Positions 16,358 to 24,214 are shown, counted from the first letter of the stretch. The stretch is DNA of 32,424 nucleotides from Myxococcales bacterium (GCA_024222395.1 JAAEPE010000837.1:1-32424); one strand, 5' to 3'. Notes: generated from the letters alone by a model not told the origin. A program made the numbers and translations.

Positions 16358-16720
16358 CTAGCCGACGACTCGCTTGATCGCTGCCAATAGCTTCGGTGGA
16401 TCGAAGGGCTTGGTGACCCATCCCGTTGCACCCGCCATTTTCGCGATTTGTTTCTTCTTGCTATCAATTTCTGTCGTTAGCACGATGATTGGAATGCGCT
16501 TGTAGGCGGGCATAGCCCGCAGCTTTTTGATCAAGGTAAGCCCATCCATCCGCGGCATGTTGATGTCGGTCATAACCACCTCCGGAGTACTGCCTTGGGC
16601 AATCGCCAGTGCCTCCATCCCATCCTTCGCGAGAACGACCTGATGGCCGGCCTCCACAAGTGTCGTACTGAGAAGCTGACGCATGGTTGCGGAATCGTCA
16701 ATTACTAGAATCTGTGCCAT
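16358..16720 (-). CDS. cheY: Single-domain response regulator CheY
   Basis: A 120-aa stand-alone receiver domain. The phosphorylation site is Asp52 (MTDINMP), the Mg-binding acids are Asp8 and Asp9 (VIDDS), and the conserved Thr82 (LTTE) and Lys104 (TKPF) are present, so it should be an active receiver. It sits between the STAS gene (13 nt) and cheA (27 nt). The output could be a flagellar switch or another target; the P. aeruginosa Che2 CheY2 is not a dominant flagellar regulator, and no flagellar gene occurs in this window. Dephosphorylation would need a phosphatase; the MCP/CheZ-like product upstream is the local candidate. Confidence 0.95.
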   Translation of the reverse strand: MAQILVIDDSATMRQLLSTTLVEAGHQVVLAKDGMEALAIAQGSTPEVVMTDINMPRMDGLTLIKKLRAMPAYKRIPIIVLTTEIDSKKKQIAKMAGATGWVTKPFDPPKLLAAIKRVVG

Positions 16721-16733
16721 TGTTTGCTTCGCG

Positions 16734-17048
16734 CTACGCGCCCTCTCTTTGCTCGTCCATCTCGCCCGGCCAGCTCCCTAGGTATTTCACCAGGTCCAGG
16801 AATTCGACCGCTCGAGCTAGTTCCGCTCGCGGAGCGCAGTATCGAAGTGCTGTGCCACCGTTTCGTGCCGCGATCGCTGTTGCAACAAGCAACTGAATGC
16901 CGGCGGTATCAAATGAGACAACCTGCGATAAGTCCAACGCCATGTCTTGCCCCGTAGAGAGAGCGTCACATAGTCGGCTGTGCACCGAGGCCACCGTATC
17001 CACGTTGAGCGAGTCGCCAAGCGGGATTTCCAGTTCTTGTCCATCCAT
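16734..17048 (-). CDS. STAS-domain protein of the chemosensory operon
   Basis: A 104-aa single STAS domain (SpoIIAA/anti-sigma-antagonist fold) covering nearly the whole protein. The conserved loop reads VVSFDTAGIQLLVATAIAA. In SpoIIAA the second residue after the loop Asp is the phosphorylated Ser (DSSG); here it is DTAG, so the classical phosphosite is Ala and only Thr48 remains as a possible acceptor. GGAGGGGAGAACG gives a strong ribosome binding site before ATG 17048. Small STAS proteins of this kind occur next to cheY-cheA in many proteobacterial clusters, with no agreed role. No partner kinase of the SpoIIAB type is seen nearby. Confidence 0.85.
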   Translation of the reverse strand: MDGQELEIPLGDSLNVDTVASVHSRLCDALSTGQDMALDLSQVVSFDTAGIQLLVATAIAARNGGTALRYCAPRAELARAVEFLDLVKYLGSWPGEMDEQREGA

Positions 17049-17164
17049 CGTTCTCCCCTCCTATCCTCTTCCCATACAATTGATGTCGGTCATTTCTGGC
17101 CGTTTCTTCAGTTCATCGCGACGAATTCGTTCGGCAATACTGACTTCGTGCAGACAGCAGATCC

Positions 17165-18430
17165 TCAGAACATCTCCACGTCGCCCGACCCACTACTATT
17201 GGCCCATTGAGCCCCGTCTGAGTGGGTCGTTTCGAGTCTGGATTCCTTCTTGACCTGCTCCACGAGGGTCCAAATTCGTTCCTGATAGACGTCAGGCGTC
17301 AGACCACCGGCTTGTATTTCTTCAGTGAGGGATCGAAGTACCTGAAGTGGAACTCTGGTACGGGCCTGCATGCGCTCGAGTTCTTGTCGAATTCGATCCT
17401 GAAACTGCAGCTCCATCAGAATCTGGTTGGCGTTCGTGCGAACGTGGTCCCCACCGTCCTTGAGGTCCACCATGAGCGAGAGAAGGTCGGAGCGCGTTGC
17501 GTCATACACCTCGTCGAGGGTGGATGCCCTGCTCGTTAGGTGTGACGCCTGGTCGGCACAGGTGAGACTTATCGCGTCGGAGACCGTTGCCATCTGAGGA
17601 AGGATGCTTGCCATCGACTCCCCTATCTGTGCGATGGAATCGCTGAAAGCCGACACTTGCTCGGCAACGTTCTGCATCGTCACGGCGACCACCGCAAAGC
17701 CCTTGCCTCGATTGCCAGCGCGAGCCGCTTCCACCAGTGCATTGACAGCCAGTAGCTTGCTGCTCTTGGTGATCTTGCTGATATCAGCAACGAGGCCGAG
17801 AATATCGGAGGTATGGGCCTGAGCTTCTAACGCTGTCTTGCTGAGGTCTTGCGTGCGCTCTTCGATATCCTGAAGGACTTGGGGCACGGTTTCAAGGAAG
17901 CTGCGCTGCTGACTCACCACAGACGCGAGACTGTTGTCTAGATTCTCGTCGTTCATCCGGACCTTCAGAGAATCGATATCGCGGACGTGATTGCCCAGGT
18001 CGGTATAGATGCGTGCAACGGATTCCGAGACTTGTAGAACACCGGCTTCAGAACTATCCTTAACGTCTTCGGCAATTTGAAATGCCTGATCAAGAGAGCC
18101 CCGAAAGACTGTGTCAACGAGCGCTAGTGGTACGGCGGCCGACGGCGCTTGCACATCGGATACTCGTTCCCGCTCTAGCAGCATGTAGAGAGCTACCGCG
18201 ACACCGGCACCTGCCACGAGAAGGTAGGCGGGCGCGACCGCGATTCCCAGCGCTGTCCCCGCGCCAAAAGCAACGCCAGCGGCATTGCATCTCAGCAAGG
18301 AGGCAGTGTTCTTAGTTGACTGCGACATGCCCATGATTCCCAAACACATCTTGCGGTTCGGCCGCTGTTGAGCGAAGTTGAGCAACTCTCGCCCCACAAG
18401 ACGGAAAATGCTCTGACTCGTCGGGATCAT
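17165..18430 (-). CDS. Membrane MCP-like protein with CheZ-like C-terminal motif
   Basis: About 421 aa from ATG 18430 (GGGGACGG upstream); a TTG at 18502 would overlap the likely promoter, and later ATGs near 18349 are also possible. One or two adjacent membrane helices (AAGVAFGAGTALGIAVAPAY, LLVAGAGVAVALYML) have almost no extracytoplasmic domain between them. The cytoplasmic part contains a degenerate MCP hairpin (KLLAVNALVEAARAGNRGKGFAVVAVTMQNVAEQV). It is followed by ELQFQDRIRQELERM, in which Asp345 and Gln349 are spaced like the catalytic Asp and Gln of CheZ (QDLTGQ). The protein ends in an acidic tail with terminal Phe (SGDVEMF), reminiscent of the CheY-docking tail of CheZ. A role as receptor-like scaffold, CheY-P phosphatase or both is inference. 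Confidence 0.7.
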   Translation of the reverse strand: MIPTSQSIFRLVGRELLNFAQQRPNRKMCLGIMGMSQSTKNTASLLRCNAAGVAFGAGTALGIAVAPAYLLVAGAGVAVALYMLLERERVSDVQAPSAAVPLALVDTVFRGSLDQAFQIAEDVKDSSEAGVLQVSESVARIYTDLGNHVRDIDSLKVRMNDENLDNSLASVVSQQRSFLETVPQVLQDIEERTQDLSKTALEAQAHTSDILGLVADISKITKSSKLLAVNALVEAARAGNRGKGFAVVAVTMQNVAEQVSAFSDSIAQIGESMASILPQMATVSDAISLTCADQASHLTSRASTLDEVYDATRSDLLSLMVDLKDGGDHVRTNANQILMELQFQDRIRQELERMQARTRVPLQVLRSLTEEIQAGGLTPDVYQERIWTLVEQVKKESRLETTHSDGAQWANSSGSGDVEMF

Positions 18431-18479
18431 CCGTCCCCGTAGCCATCTCGCCCGAGGTTGACCGCCACTACCGCTCTTC

Positions 18480-18485
18480 TCTATA
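18480..18485 (-). promoter_or_regulatory. Candidate -10 of the chemosensory operon
   Basis: On the minus strand TATAGA (18480-18485) lies about 50 nt before the chosen start of the MCP/CheZ-like gene. The only -35 candidate is weak (TTCGCT at 16 bp). No sigma-28 or sigma-54 consensus was recognised. Tentative. Confidence 0.3.
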
Positions 18486-18550
18486 TGTACGCGAATTTCC
18501 AAGCGAACATCTCACCGATATGGCGAGACCGTGTGGCCTGAGTGCCATGG

Positions 18551-18564
18551 GGCTCCGCGGAGCC
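18551..18564. promoter_or_regulatory. 14-bp perfect palindrome upstream of selA
   Basis: GGCTCCGCGGAGCC is its own reverse complement and ends 19 nt before the selA ATG, in the selA/che divergent spacer and at the expected position of selA promoter elements. It could be an operator or a small hairpin; no family assignment can be made. Confidence 0.35.
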
Positions 18565-18583
18565 GGTACCATAGGGCACCGAG

Positions 18584-19993
18584 ATGTCGTTGCCCAAGGA
18601 TCACTATCGTCACATCCCCTCCGTGGGAACGCTGATCGCGGCGGCTCCCACGAGGGACGTGCTCGCCCATTGCCCGAGATGGGCAGTGCTACAGGAAACC
18701 CGCGCCCTCGTACAAGCCATGCGCGATGGCGAAGAACCCATCGTGACCAAAGACGAAGACAAAGACGCGTGGCATCAGCGGCTTGCCGTGCAAATCGCTT
18801 CTCGAGCACAGGAAACCGCGAACTACTCCCTCTCGCGAGTCATCAACGCCACCGGGGTAGTGCTGCACACCAACATGGGACGTGCCTTGCTAGCGCCAGC
18901 GGCCATCGAGCACATGGCCAACGTGGCAGCGAACTACTCCAACCTAGAACTTGACCTGCAAACCGGCGAGCGAGGCTCGCGTTATGAGCACGTTCGTCAG
19001 CTTGTCTGCGATCTGACCGGCGCCCAGGACGCGATCGTCGTCAACAACAACGCAGCTGCGGTGGTCCTATGCCTCTCGGTATTCGCAAAAGACAGAGACG
19101 TTATACTGGCACGAGGGGAGTTGGTGGAGATCGGTGGGTCGTTTCGCATTCCCGAGATCATGGAGCTCTCGGGCTGTCGACTCAGAGAAATCGGCACCAC
19201 CAACCGAGTGCATCTGCGAGACTACGAGACGGCCGTGAGCGAAGATACTGCGCTTCTGCTCAAGGTACACACCAGCAACTATCGGGTCATCGGCTTTACC
19301 AAGACGGTATCTGCAGCCGACTTACGCCCCCTCGCCGATGAGAGCGGTGTACCGATCATGTACGACCTTGGTGCGGGCTGTCTGGTTGATCTAGGAGCCT
19401 TTGGTTTGCCAGCCGAGCCAACGGTGCAAGAATCACTTGCCTCGGGCGCCGATATCGTGACGTTCAGCGGCGACAAGCTCCTAGGCGGGCCGCAGGTAGG
19501 AGTCGTTGCGGGCCGGGCAGACCTAATCGACAAGCTCAAGAAGCACCAGCTCCTGCGAGCGTTCCGCGTCGACAAGCTCTGCCTGGCTGCCCTCGAAGCG
19601 ACCCTTCGCATCTACAGGGATACGCAAGCGCCGAGCACTGAGATCCCATGCTTGCAAATGTTGGGTCTGAGTTCGGAGAGCATTGCCGAGAGAGCTAAGA
19701 AGTTCTCGGAATCACTGCGGGGAGTTCTGCCAGGAGACTGGCAAATGCAGCTTCGGAGTGGCCAGTCGCAAGTTGGCGCAGGCTCCTCACCAGAGAACGG
19801 CTTACCTACTACCCTGGTAGCCATTGCGACGGGAAGCTCCCAAGCCGCCACAGTGGAGACCGCCCTCAGGCGCCATAGACCAGCGGTCATGCTCCGAGTG
19901 GGGGGCGGAGAATTGCTCATCGATTTGCGCACGGTAGATCCGAAAGACGAAGACGCCTTGACTGCGGCGCTGGGCGCAGTCGCCAATCAGTAA
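18584..19993 (+). CDS. selA: L-seryl-tRNA(Sec) selenium transferase SelA
   Basis: A PLP enzyme converting Ser-tRNA(Sec) to Sec-tRNA(Sec) using selenophosphate (469 aa, normal length). Landmarks are the N-terminal region with RVINATGVVLHTNMGRA, NNNAAAVVLCL in the PLP pocket, EIGTTNRVHLRDYE, and the PLP lysine Lys298 in TFSGDKLLGGPQVG (E. coli Lys295). The C-terminal AVMLRVGGGELLIDLRTV segment is typical. The start ATG 18584 has no clear Shine-Dalgarno, but a CATAGG/TACCAT -10-like element lies 8-11 nt before it. The gene is convergent with hflX, with only 4 bp between the stops. selB, selD and selC are not in the window, and no selenoprotein gene was noticed here. Confidence 0.95.
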   Translation: MSLPKDHYRHIPSVGTLIAAAPTRDVLAHCPRWAVLQETRALVQAMRDGEEPIVTKDEDKDAWHQRLAVQIASRAQETANYSLSRVINATGVVLHTNMGRALLAPAAIEHMANVAANYSNLELDLQTGERGSRYEHVRQLVCDLTGAQDAIVVNNNAAAVVLCLSVFAKDRDVILARGELVEIGGSFRIPEIMELSGCRLREIGTTNRVHLRDYETAVSEDTALLLKVHTSNYRVIGFTKTVSAADLRPLADESGVPIMYDLGAGCLVDLGAFGLPAEPTVQESLASGADIVTFSGDKLLGGPQVGVVAGRADLIDKLKKHQLLRAFRVDKLCLAALEATLRIYRDTQAPSTEIPCLQMLGLSSESIAERAKKFSESLRGVLPGDWQMQLRSGQSQVGAGSSPENGLPTTLVAIATGSSQAATVETALRRHRPAVMLRVGGGELLIDLRTVDPKDEDALTAALGAVANQ

Positions 19994-19997
19994 GCGC

Positions 19998-21320
19998 TCA
20001 GCGAATCCGCTCGAACTGCGCGTCTGGGCACATTGAACGCATCTTCGCGACAAGCGCCGCAGGAACACTGAGCTGCGCAATCCAATGCTCGCTATCGAAC
20101 GTTTCCTCTTCCACGCCGCAGTTGGCCCGAGCAAAAGCTTGCAGTTTGCCGCTACTCACCGGTGCGACCACTCTGAAGGTCGTGCAGGTCTCTTTGTAGC
20201 GCTCAAGGACCATCGCTGCGAGCGCGTCCGTCCCCTCCCCTGTCGCCGCGCTAATAACGACAGTTTCCGGTAAGCGGGCGCGAAGCACAGTAATTACGTC
20301 TTCGTCCTCTCCCGTTTCATCGAGCAGGTCCACCTTGTTTAGGACGCAGATCAGCTTCGAGAGGTCGCACCCGAGCTCTTCGAGAACTTCTTCGACGGTC
20401 GCCAGTTGCTCCATGACCTGCGGATGGGAAGCGTCGATTACGTGTAGCAACAAATCCGCTTCGAGAGCCTCTTGCAACGTAGAGCGGAAGCTCGCCACTA
20501 GCTGGTGAGGCAAGTCGCGCACAAAGCCCACAGTATCGCTGAGCATCGAGTTGATGCCCCCAGGCAACCGCCAGCGGCGCGTCTTGGTGTCGAGGGTCGC
20601 AAAGAGTTGATCCGCCGAGTATGTATCGGCCGATGTGAGGGAGTTGAGCAAGGTGCTCTTGCCGGCGTTGGTGTAGCCAACGAGGCCGACGCAGTAGTGC
20701 CTACCAACCCGAGCATTGACCTCGCGCTTGCGACGCTTGTGAATGGTCTCGAGCTCCCCGCGCAATCTCGATAGACGCTTGGAGATGATGCGCCGATCGA
20801 TCTCAATTTGCTTCTCACCGGGGCCGCGCAGCCCCATGCCGCCGGCGCCGCCAGTACCGGCTTGCCGCTCGAGGTGGCTCCACATGCCCCGCAGACGCGG
20901 CGCAGTGTATTGCAACTGTGCTAGCTCGACCTGGAGGCGAGACTCACGAGAACGAGCACGCCCTGCGAATATATCTAGAATGAGTTCGCTCCGATCGATC
21001 ACTCGGCATCCGACAATTTCCTCTAGAGATCGCACCTGTGCGGGTGAGAGCTCGTTGTCGAATACGACGATGGTGGCTTCGTTAGCCTCGACCAGTTCGG
21101 CCAAGTGTGCCGCCTTTCCACTTCCGATATAGGTCGCAGGTGAGGTTGCACGGGCATCCGAAAAACGCTGAATGATTCTGGCGACCGACTCGCCTCCAGC
21201 CGCGGAGACTAGGCTCTCAAGTTCGTCGAGATGCACGTCTGCCAAGCCTAAGTCTCGGCCGATGTAGGCTCCCACGAGCACCGCAAATTCCGGTACCTTG
21301 TCTTTGCCTGTCTCGATCAA
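19998..21320 (-). CDS. hflX: Ribosome-associated GTPase HflX
   Basis: A GTPase that splits or rescues stalled 70S ribosomes, especially under heat stress (440 aa). The N-terminal HflX domain (about 1-195) includes PATYIGSGKAAHLAEL, VVFDNELSPAQ and RLRGMWSHLERQAGTGGAGG. The G domain has G1 GYTNAGKST (about 215-223), G3 DTVGFVRDLP and G4 NKVD. The start is TTG 21320 with AGGAG six bases upstream, which settles an otherwise non-standard codon. It follows slyX by 26 nt and probably shares its transcript. The C-terminal extension (after about residue 370) contains Cys residues and is variable in the family. Confidence 0.95.
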   Translation of the reverse strand: MIETGKDKVPEFAVLVGAYIGRDLGLADVHLDELESLVSAAGGESVARIIQRFSDARATSPATYIGSGKAAHLAELVEANEATIVVFDNELSPAQVRSLEEIVGCRVIDRSELILDIFAGRARSRESRLQVELAQLQYTAPRLRGMWSHLERQAGTGGAGGMGLRGPGEKQIEIDRRIISKRLSRLRGELETIHKRRKREVNARVGRHYCVGLVGYTNAGKSTLLNSLTSADTYSADQLFATLDTKTRRWRLPGGINSMLSDTVGFVRDLPHQLVASFRSTLQEALEADLLLHVIDASHPQVMEQLATVEEVLEELGCDLSKLICVLNKVDLLDETGEDEDVITVLRARLPETVVISAATGEGTDALAAMVLERYKETCTTFRVVAPVSSGKLQAFARANCGVEEETFDSEHWIAQLSVPAALVAKMRSMCPDAQFERIR

Positions 21321-21346
21321 ACGTTCTCCTGGGACCCGATACGTGA

Positions 21347-21577
21347 CTAGTAGTGGGGCGGGGCTTCGTTGCCGGAGCCAATCTCAAGCCCAGCTCCAAC
21401 GCTCTCCTTCAAGTCTGTAATCTGACGCTCCAGGCGTTCTACACGCATCGCGAAGCTCCGCACAACCCCATCGAGCTCGGCGATCAGATGATCTTGGTAG
21501 GCCAAACGGACTTCCATTTCGCGAAAACGCGACTCCTCGCTCTTGTCCCCTGGCTCGCTCGATTCGGCGCTCTTCAT
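21347..21577 (-). CDS. slyX: SlyX family protein
   Basis: A small (76 aa) coiled-coil protein of the SlyX family. The central ESRFREMEVRLAYQDHLIAEL and VVRSFAMRVERLERQI heptads and the characteristic C-terminal PPHY end are present. The function is unknown in all organisms. TATGAT (21584-21589) lies 6 nt before the ATG, so the transcript may start at the initiation codon itself, although GAAGGC in the gap could act as a weak ribosome binding site. hflX follows immediately on the same strand. Confidence 0.85.
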   Translation of the reverse strand: MKSAESSEPGDKSEESRFREMEVRLAYQDHLIAELDGVVRSFAMRVERLERQITDLKESVGAGLEIGSGNEAPPHY

Positions 21578-21583
21578 GCCTTC

Positions 21584-21589
21584 ATCATA
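21584..21589 (-). promoter_or_regulatory. Candidate -10 of slyX-hflX (leaderless spacing)
   Basis: TATGAT on the minus strand is one mismatch from TATAAT and ends exactly 6 nt before the slyX ATG, placing +1 at the A of ATG. No convincing -35 was found. Confidence 0.4.
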
Positions 21590-21658
21590 GCGGATCCCTG
21601 AGAAGGAGAAGAAGAGCCCAGTTCAGCGCCAGTATCGCCTCGCAATGGGGCTCAGCGT

Positions 21659-22630
21659 CTACTCGCGTATCAAGTAGAGCGCGATGGTCTCGTGGCTTCG
21701 ATCTGCCCACCTCTGCTTGTAATCCATCGACATCCCCAGGTCGTAGTGATGGATGCCGCGGGATTCGCAATGCGTCATTTGCTCGAGTTGAAGCAAATTG
21801 CCCAACGCGTACTCGGAGTAGTCGGCGTCATAGCTGAATTGCAGACCTCGATACGTCGATCCGCGCAGCCCACCCATGATGTAGGCCACGTCCTTTCCTC
21901 CCAGACTTGCAAAGCGGACCTCTTGCGCACAGCGCGCAGCAAGCCTTGGCAACATGAGTTTGTAGAATTCATGCATATCCCCGCTGACAATCCCGACCGA
22001 GCCTTGGCCTTTCCAACCTCGCTTCTCCACCGCAACGATTCGCTCGTAGTTGACAGAGGCCGAGGCCTGGGAGGCGTCCTCGAAAGAGATGCCAGCCGAT
22101 GCAGCCTTGGCCGTGGCCCTTCGCAGAGACCGCCTCAAGCCCTTCGATCTTCGCGCGAGGTATGCAGACATGCCATCTCCGAGTTTGGCCACAAGCCGCG
22201 CAGAACTCTCACCAAGCGCTAGCCGAACACGATCGCCAAGACGCGAAACCACGGCAGCCAAGAGCGGGTGCCCCACCGGCAAGCCCGCCAATACCATGAG
22301 CTTCCATTCGACCACCGGCATCTCCAGCAAGGTTTCGATACCTGCCACCAAGAGCTCAATGTCGCGGCCAACAACTGGGCAAGATAGCCCCCACATAGCT
22401 TCAAGGGGCTCGAGATAGTGAAAGCCGCCCGAATGCTGGCAGCGCATGAGAGCCCAATAGCAGCCATCATCTTCAAAGATCCAAGGTTCCCTCCCCGGCA
22501 TGAGCCCCTCGCTCGCCGGCAAGATCCAGTCTGTCGAAGAGCAGAAGACATCGATGTCACCCGATGCCATTACCGCCGCGTCGAAACGCTCCGCCTGCAG
22601 GGAGAGCTCTTCTAGTGAAAGGCGCTTCAT
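21659..22630 (-). CDS. BioF2/FemAB-like GNAT acyltransferase
   Basis: A 323-aa cytoplasmic protein with no signal peptide. The C-terminal half (about 155-310) looks like the Acetyltransf_6/BioF2-like GNAT fold found in CelD- and FemAB-type enzymes: YLARRSKGLRRSLRRA, VEKRGWKGQGSVGI, ARCAQEVRFASLGGKDVAYIMGG, and SYDADYSEYALGNLLQLEQM followed by HHYDLGMSMDYKQRW. The N-terminal half is a second, more diverged GNAT-like half. It probably transfers an acyl or aminoacyl group to an envelope polysaccharide or peptidoglycan precursor, but the substrate is not deducible. The ATG overlaps the stop of the upstream lipoprotein gene by 4 nt, so the pair is translationally coupled. Confidence 0.65.
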   Translation of the reverse strand: MKRLSLEELSLQAERFDAAVMASGDIDVFCSSTDWILPASEGLMPGREPWIFEDDGCYWALMRCQHSGGFHYLEPLEAMWGLSCPVVGRDIELLVAGIETLLEMPVVEWKLMVLAGLPVGHPLLAAVVSRLGDRVRLALGESSARLVAKLGDGMSAYLARRSKGLRRSLRRATAKAASAGISFEDASQASASVNYERIVAVEKRGWKGQGSVGIVSGDMHEFYKLMLPRLAARCAQEVRFASLGGKDVAYIMGGLRGSTYRGLQFSYDADYSEYALGNLLQLEQMTHCESRGIHHYDLGMSMDYKQRWADRSHETIALYLIRE

Positions 22631-23607
22631 TTTGCTGGCGCGAGAGAAATCGCCTGATCACATGGCTCGGGCAGCGGGCTTGCAAGCGCATCCGGCATAG
22701 AACAAACGATCAATCGCTCTTGCTCACCGCCAGTCAGCAAGAGGAAATTCATTTCTGCCCCCTCTTTGGAATCGCGAATACTCACGAGTTCACAGTCGGC
22801 TGCCACACCAAAGAGCGAACAAGCGTGGCTCGAACGCGCAAACTGCACCTTTTCGGATTTGGCTGTATCCTGCAGATTCTTGATCGTCTGCTCCCTCAGA
22901 GAAGTCGCATCGCCCACCGACCAACTCAACTCGCCACGTGGGCAGTGAATCTTGCGCCCGGGAATCTTCTGACAGTGTTTGGGCGTGATCAGTACGCCAT
23001 CGCCAAAACTCTGCAGAGGCCTTGCCCCGACATGCAAGAGCCCGCCGGCTCGAGCCGCGGTCGCAATCGCATCTCGGCAGAATGAGCGATTTGCACGTGC
23101 GCCTCCCTTACGATAGCAGGCAAGCCCCCAGAACTGCCCCTGGGTATTGCGAATATGCACGGCCACGCCGCTCACTGCGGACTCGGAGTTTTGCTCAGAA
23201 GCAAAGTCACTGGTCTCGATACTTTGTGAGTCGATTGCAGCCTCGCCCCGCTCCTCGAGAAGGGGGCCAAAACGAGCTTGGAGGAGTTCCACAAGGTCCG
23301 AGATCCCCTTGGGTGGGGGCACCTCAGCACCGGGCTCCGGCGGCTCTGGGGCCTTGCGAAATTCCACCACCTGGTGGGTATCACAAGCGAGTTCCACCAG
23401 CCCATTGCCCGCAGAGAGAGTGACACAGGGCCGCAGGAATCCTGGGGCGACATCGGCTCCCCACCCGGCCCCGCTAACCTCCGGCTCGACAGTCTCAAGG
23501 GTTGGCTGTTCAACTGAGTGGGACTCGGTTGTTGGCCCGCAAGATACCGTGAATGCTGCCAACAGGAGCATTCCCCTCGTATGCCCGATCGCTTGCCACC
23601 TACCCAT
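22627..23607 (-). CDS. Hypothetical lipoprotein, translationally coupled to a GNAT enzyme
   Basis: A 326-aa predicted lipoprotein. The signal peptide ends in FTVSC with the lipidated Cys followed by GPTTES. I recognise no domain. The mature part has several Cys (RPCVTL, ELACDT, LACYRK, SFCRDA, KHCQK, HCPRG, HACSLF, DCELV, VCSMP, EPCDQ), suggesting a disulfide-rich exported protein. A Pro/Glu-rich linker lies near residue 85 ([15 protein letters not shown]). TATATT ends 6 nt before the ATG with no Shine-Dalgarno, so the transcript is probably leaderless. The stop overlaps the GNAT gene ATG. The gene is divergent from the cyclophilin with a 69-bp spacer. Confidence 0.75.
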   Translation of the reverse strand: MGRWQAIGHTRGMLLLAAFTVSCGPTTESHSVEQPTLETVEPEVSGAGWGADVAPGFLRPCVTLSAGNGLVELACDTHQVVEFRKAPEPPEPGAEVPPPKGISDLVELLQARFGPLLEERGEAAIDSQSIETSDFASEQNSESAVSGVAVHIRNTQGQFWGLACYRKGGARANRSFCRDAIATAARAGGLLHVGARPLQSFGDGVLITPKHCQKIPGRKIHCPRGELSWSVGDATSLREQTIKNLQDTAKSEKVQFARSSHACSLFGVAADCELVSIRDSKEGAEMNFLLLTGGEQERLIVCSMPDALASPLPEPCDQAISLAPAK

Positions 23608-23613
23608 TGGGAG

Positions 23614-23619
23614 AATATA
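23614..23619 (-). promoter_or_regulatory. Candidate -10 of the lipoprotein-GNAT operon (leaderless spacing)
   Basis: On the minus strand TATATT is followed by CTCCCA and then ATG, placing +1 at the start codon. The 11-bp string TATATTCTCCC also occurs before the DUF5690-like gene at 25564-25574. The -35 is weak. Confidence 0.45.
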
Positions 23620-23641
23620 GCCGCATTATGGCGGCGGTGGG

Positions 23642-23670
23642 ATGACAGCTGCCGAGTGCCTTGTTATCAG
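23642..23670 (+). promoter_or_regulatory. Promoter of the cyclophilin gene (ATGACA, 17 bp, TATCAG)
   Basis: ATGACA (23642-23647; one mismatch from TTGACA) is followed by exactly 17 bp and TATCAG (23665-23670), with an upstream TG (extended -10). The hexamer ends 6 nt before the ATG at 23677, so +1 should be the A of the start codon. Confidence 0.5.
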
Positions 23671-23676
23671 TGCCCC

Positions 23677-24192
23677 ATGGCAAATCCGATTGCAACACTA
23701 CAGACCTCTCTCGGCGATATAACCGTCGAGCTCTTCGCCGACAAAATGCCAAATACCGCTGGTAATTTCGTCAAGTTGGCATCAAGCGGCTTCTACGATG
23801 GTCTGCACTTCCACCGCGTCATTAAGGGCTTCATGCTCCAGTTTGGCTGCCCCAACTCCAAAGATCCCAAGTCGTCATCGGCCGGTACTGGCAACGGCCC
23901 AGACGGCTGCATTCAGGACGAACACCCAGAGGACGCTAAGATCTCGAACGAGCCCGGCACTCTCTCCATGGCAAACACTAGTCGTCCCAACAGCGGCTCA
24001 AGCCAGTTCTTCCTCAACACCGTCAACAACTCCTACCTCGACTGGTTCACCCCCGGCCGATCCAAGCACCCTGTCTTTGGCAAGGTCACCTCGGGCATGG
24101 ACATCGTAACGCAAATCGAGAACACCCCAACGGGACCTAGCGACAATCCAGTCACCCCTGTGCAGATGATCAAAGTCACGATCGCAGAGTAG
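23677..24192 (+). CDS. Cyclophilin-type peptidyl-prolyl cis-trans isomerase
   Basis: A cytoplasmic single-domain cyclophilin (171 aa). The start is ATG 23677 ([20 protein letters not shown]); a longer frame back to 23518 overlaps the divergent lipoprotein gene and adds a Cys/Arg-rich head foreign to the family. Active-site motifs are [13 protein letters not shown] (Arg and Phe/Gln of the proline pocket), [17 protein letters not shown] and PVFGKV. No signal peptide is present. Relative to PpiB there is extra sequence in the [20 protein letters not shown] loop and at [11 protein letters not shown]. It is convergent with the DUF5690-like gene, separated by a hairpin. Confidence 0.95.
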   Translation: MANPIATLQTSLGDITVELFADKMPNTAGNFVKLASSGFYDGLHFHRVIKGFMLQFGCPNSKDPKSSSAGTGNGPDGCIQDEHPEDAKISNEPGTLSMANTSRPNSGSSQFFLNTVNNSYLDWFTPGRSKHPVFGKVTSGMDIVTQIENTPTGPSDNPVTPVQMIKVTIAE

Positions 24193-24214
24193 TTATCACC
24201 TCTGTACACTGAGC

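Noticed and set aside
17121..17130. 10-bp palindrome ACGAATTCGT before the STAS gene
   Set aside because: Too short and without a partner site; expected by chance in a window this size.
18431..18502. N-terminal extension of the MCP/CheZ-like protein from TTG 18502
   Set aside because: It would run through the candidate -10 at 18480-18485 and uses a weak start codon; ATG 18430 has a purine-rich ribosome binding site.
23518..23676. N-terminal extension of the cyclophilin frame
   Set aside because: It overlaps the divergent lipoprotein gene, is Cys/Arg-rich, and a promoter lies directly before ATG 23677.
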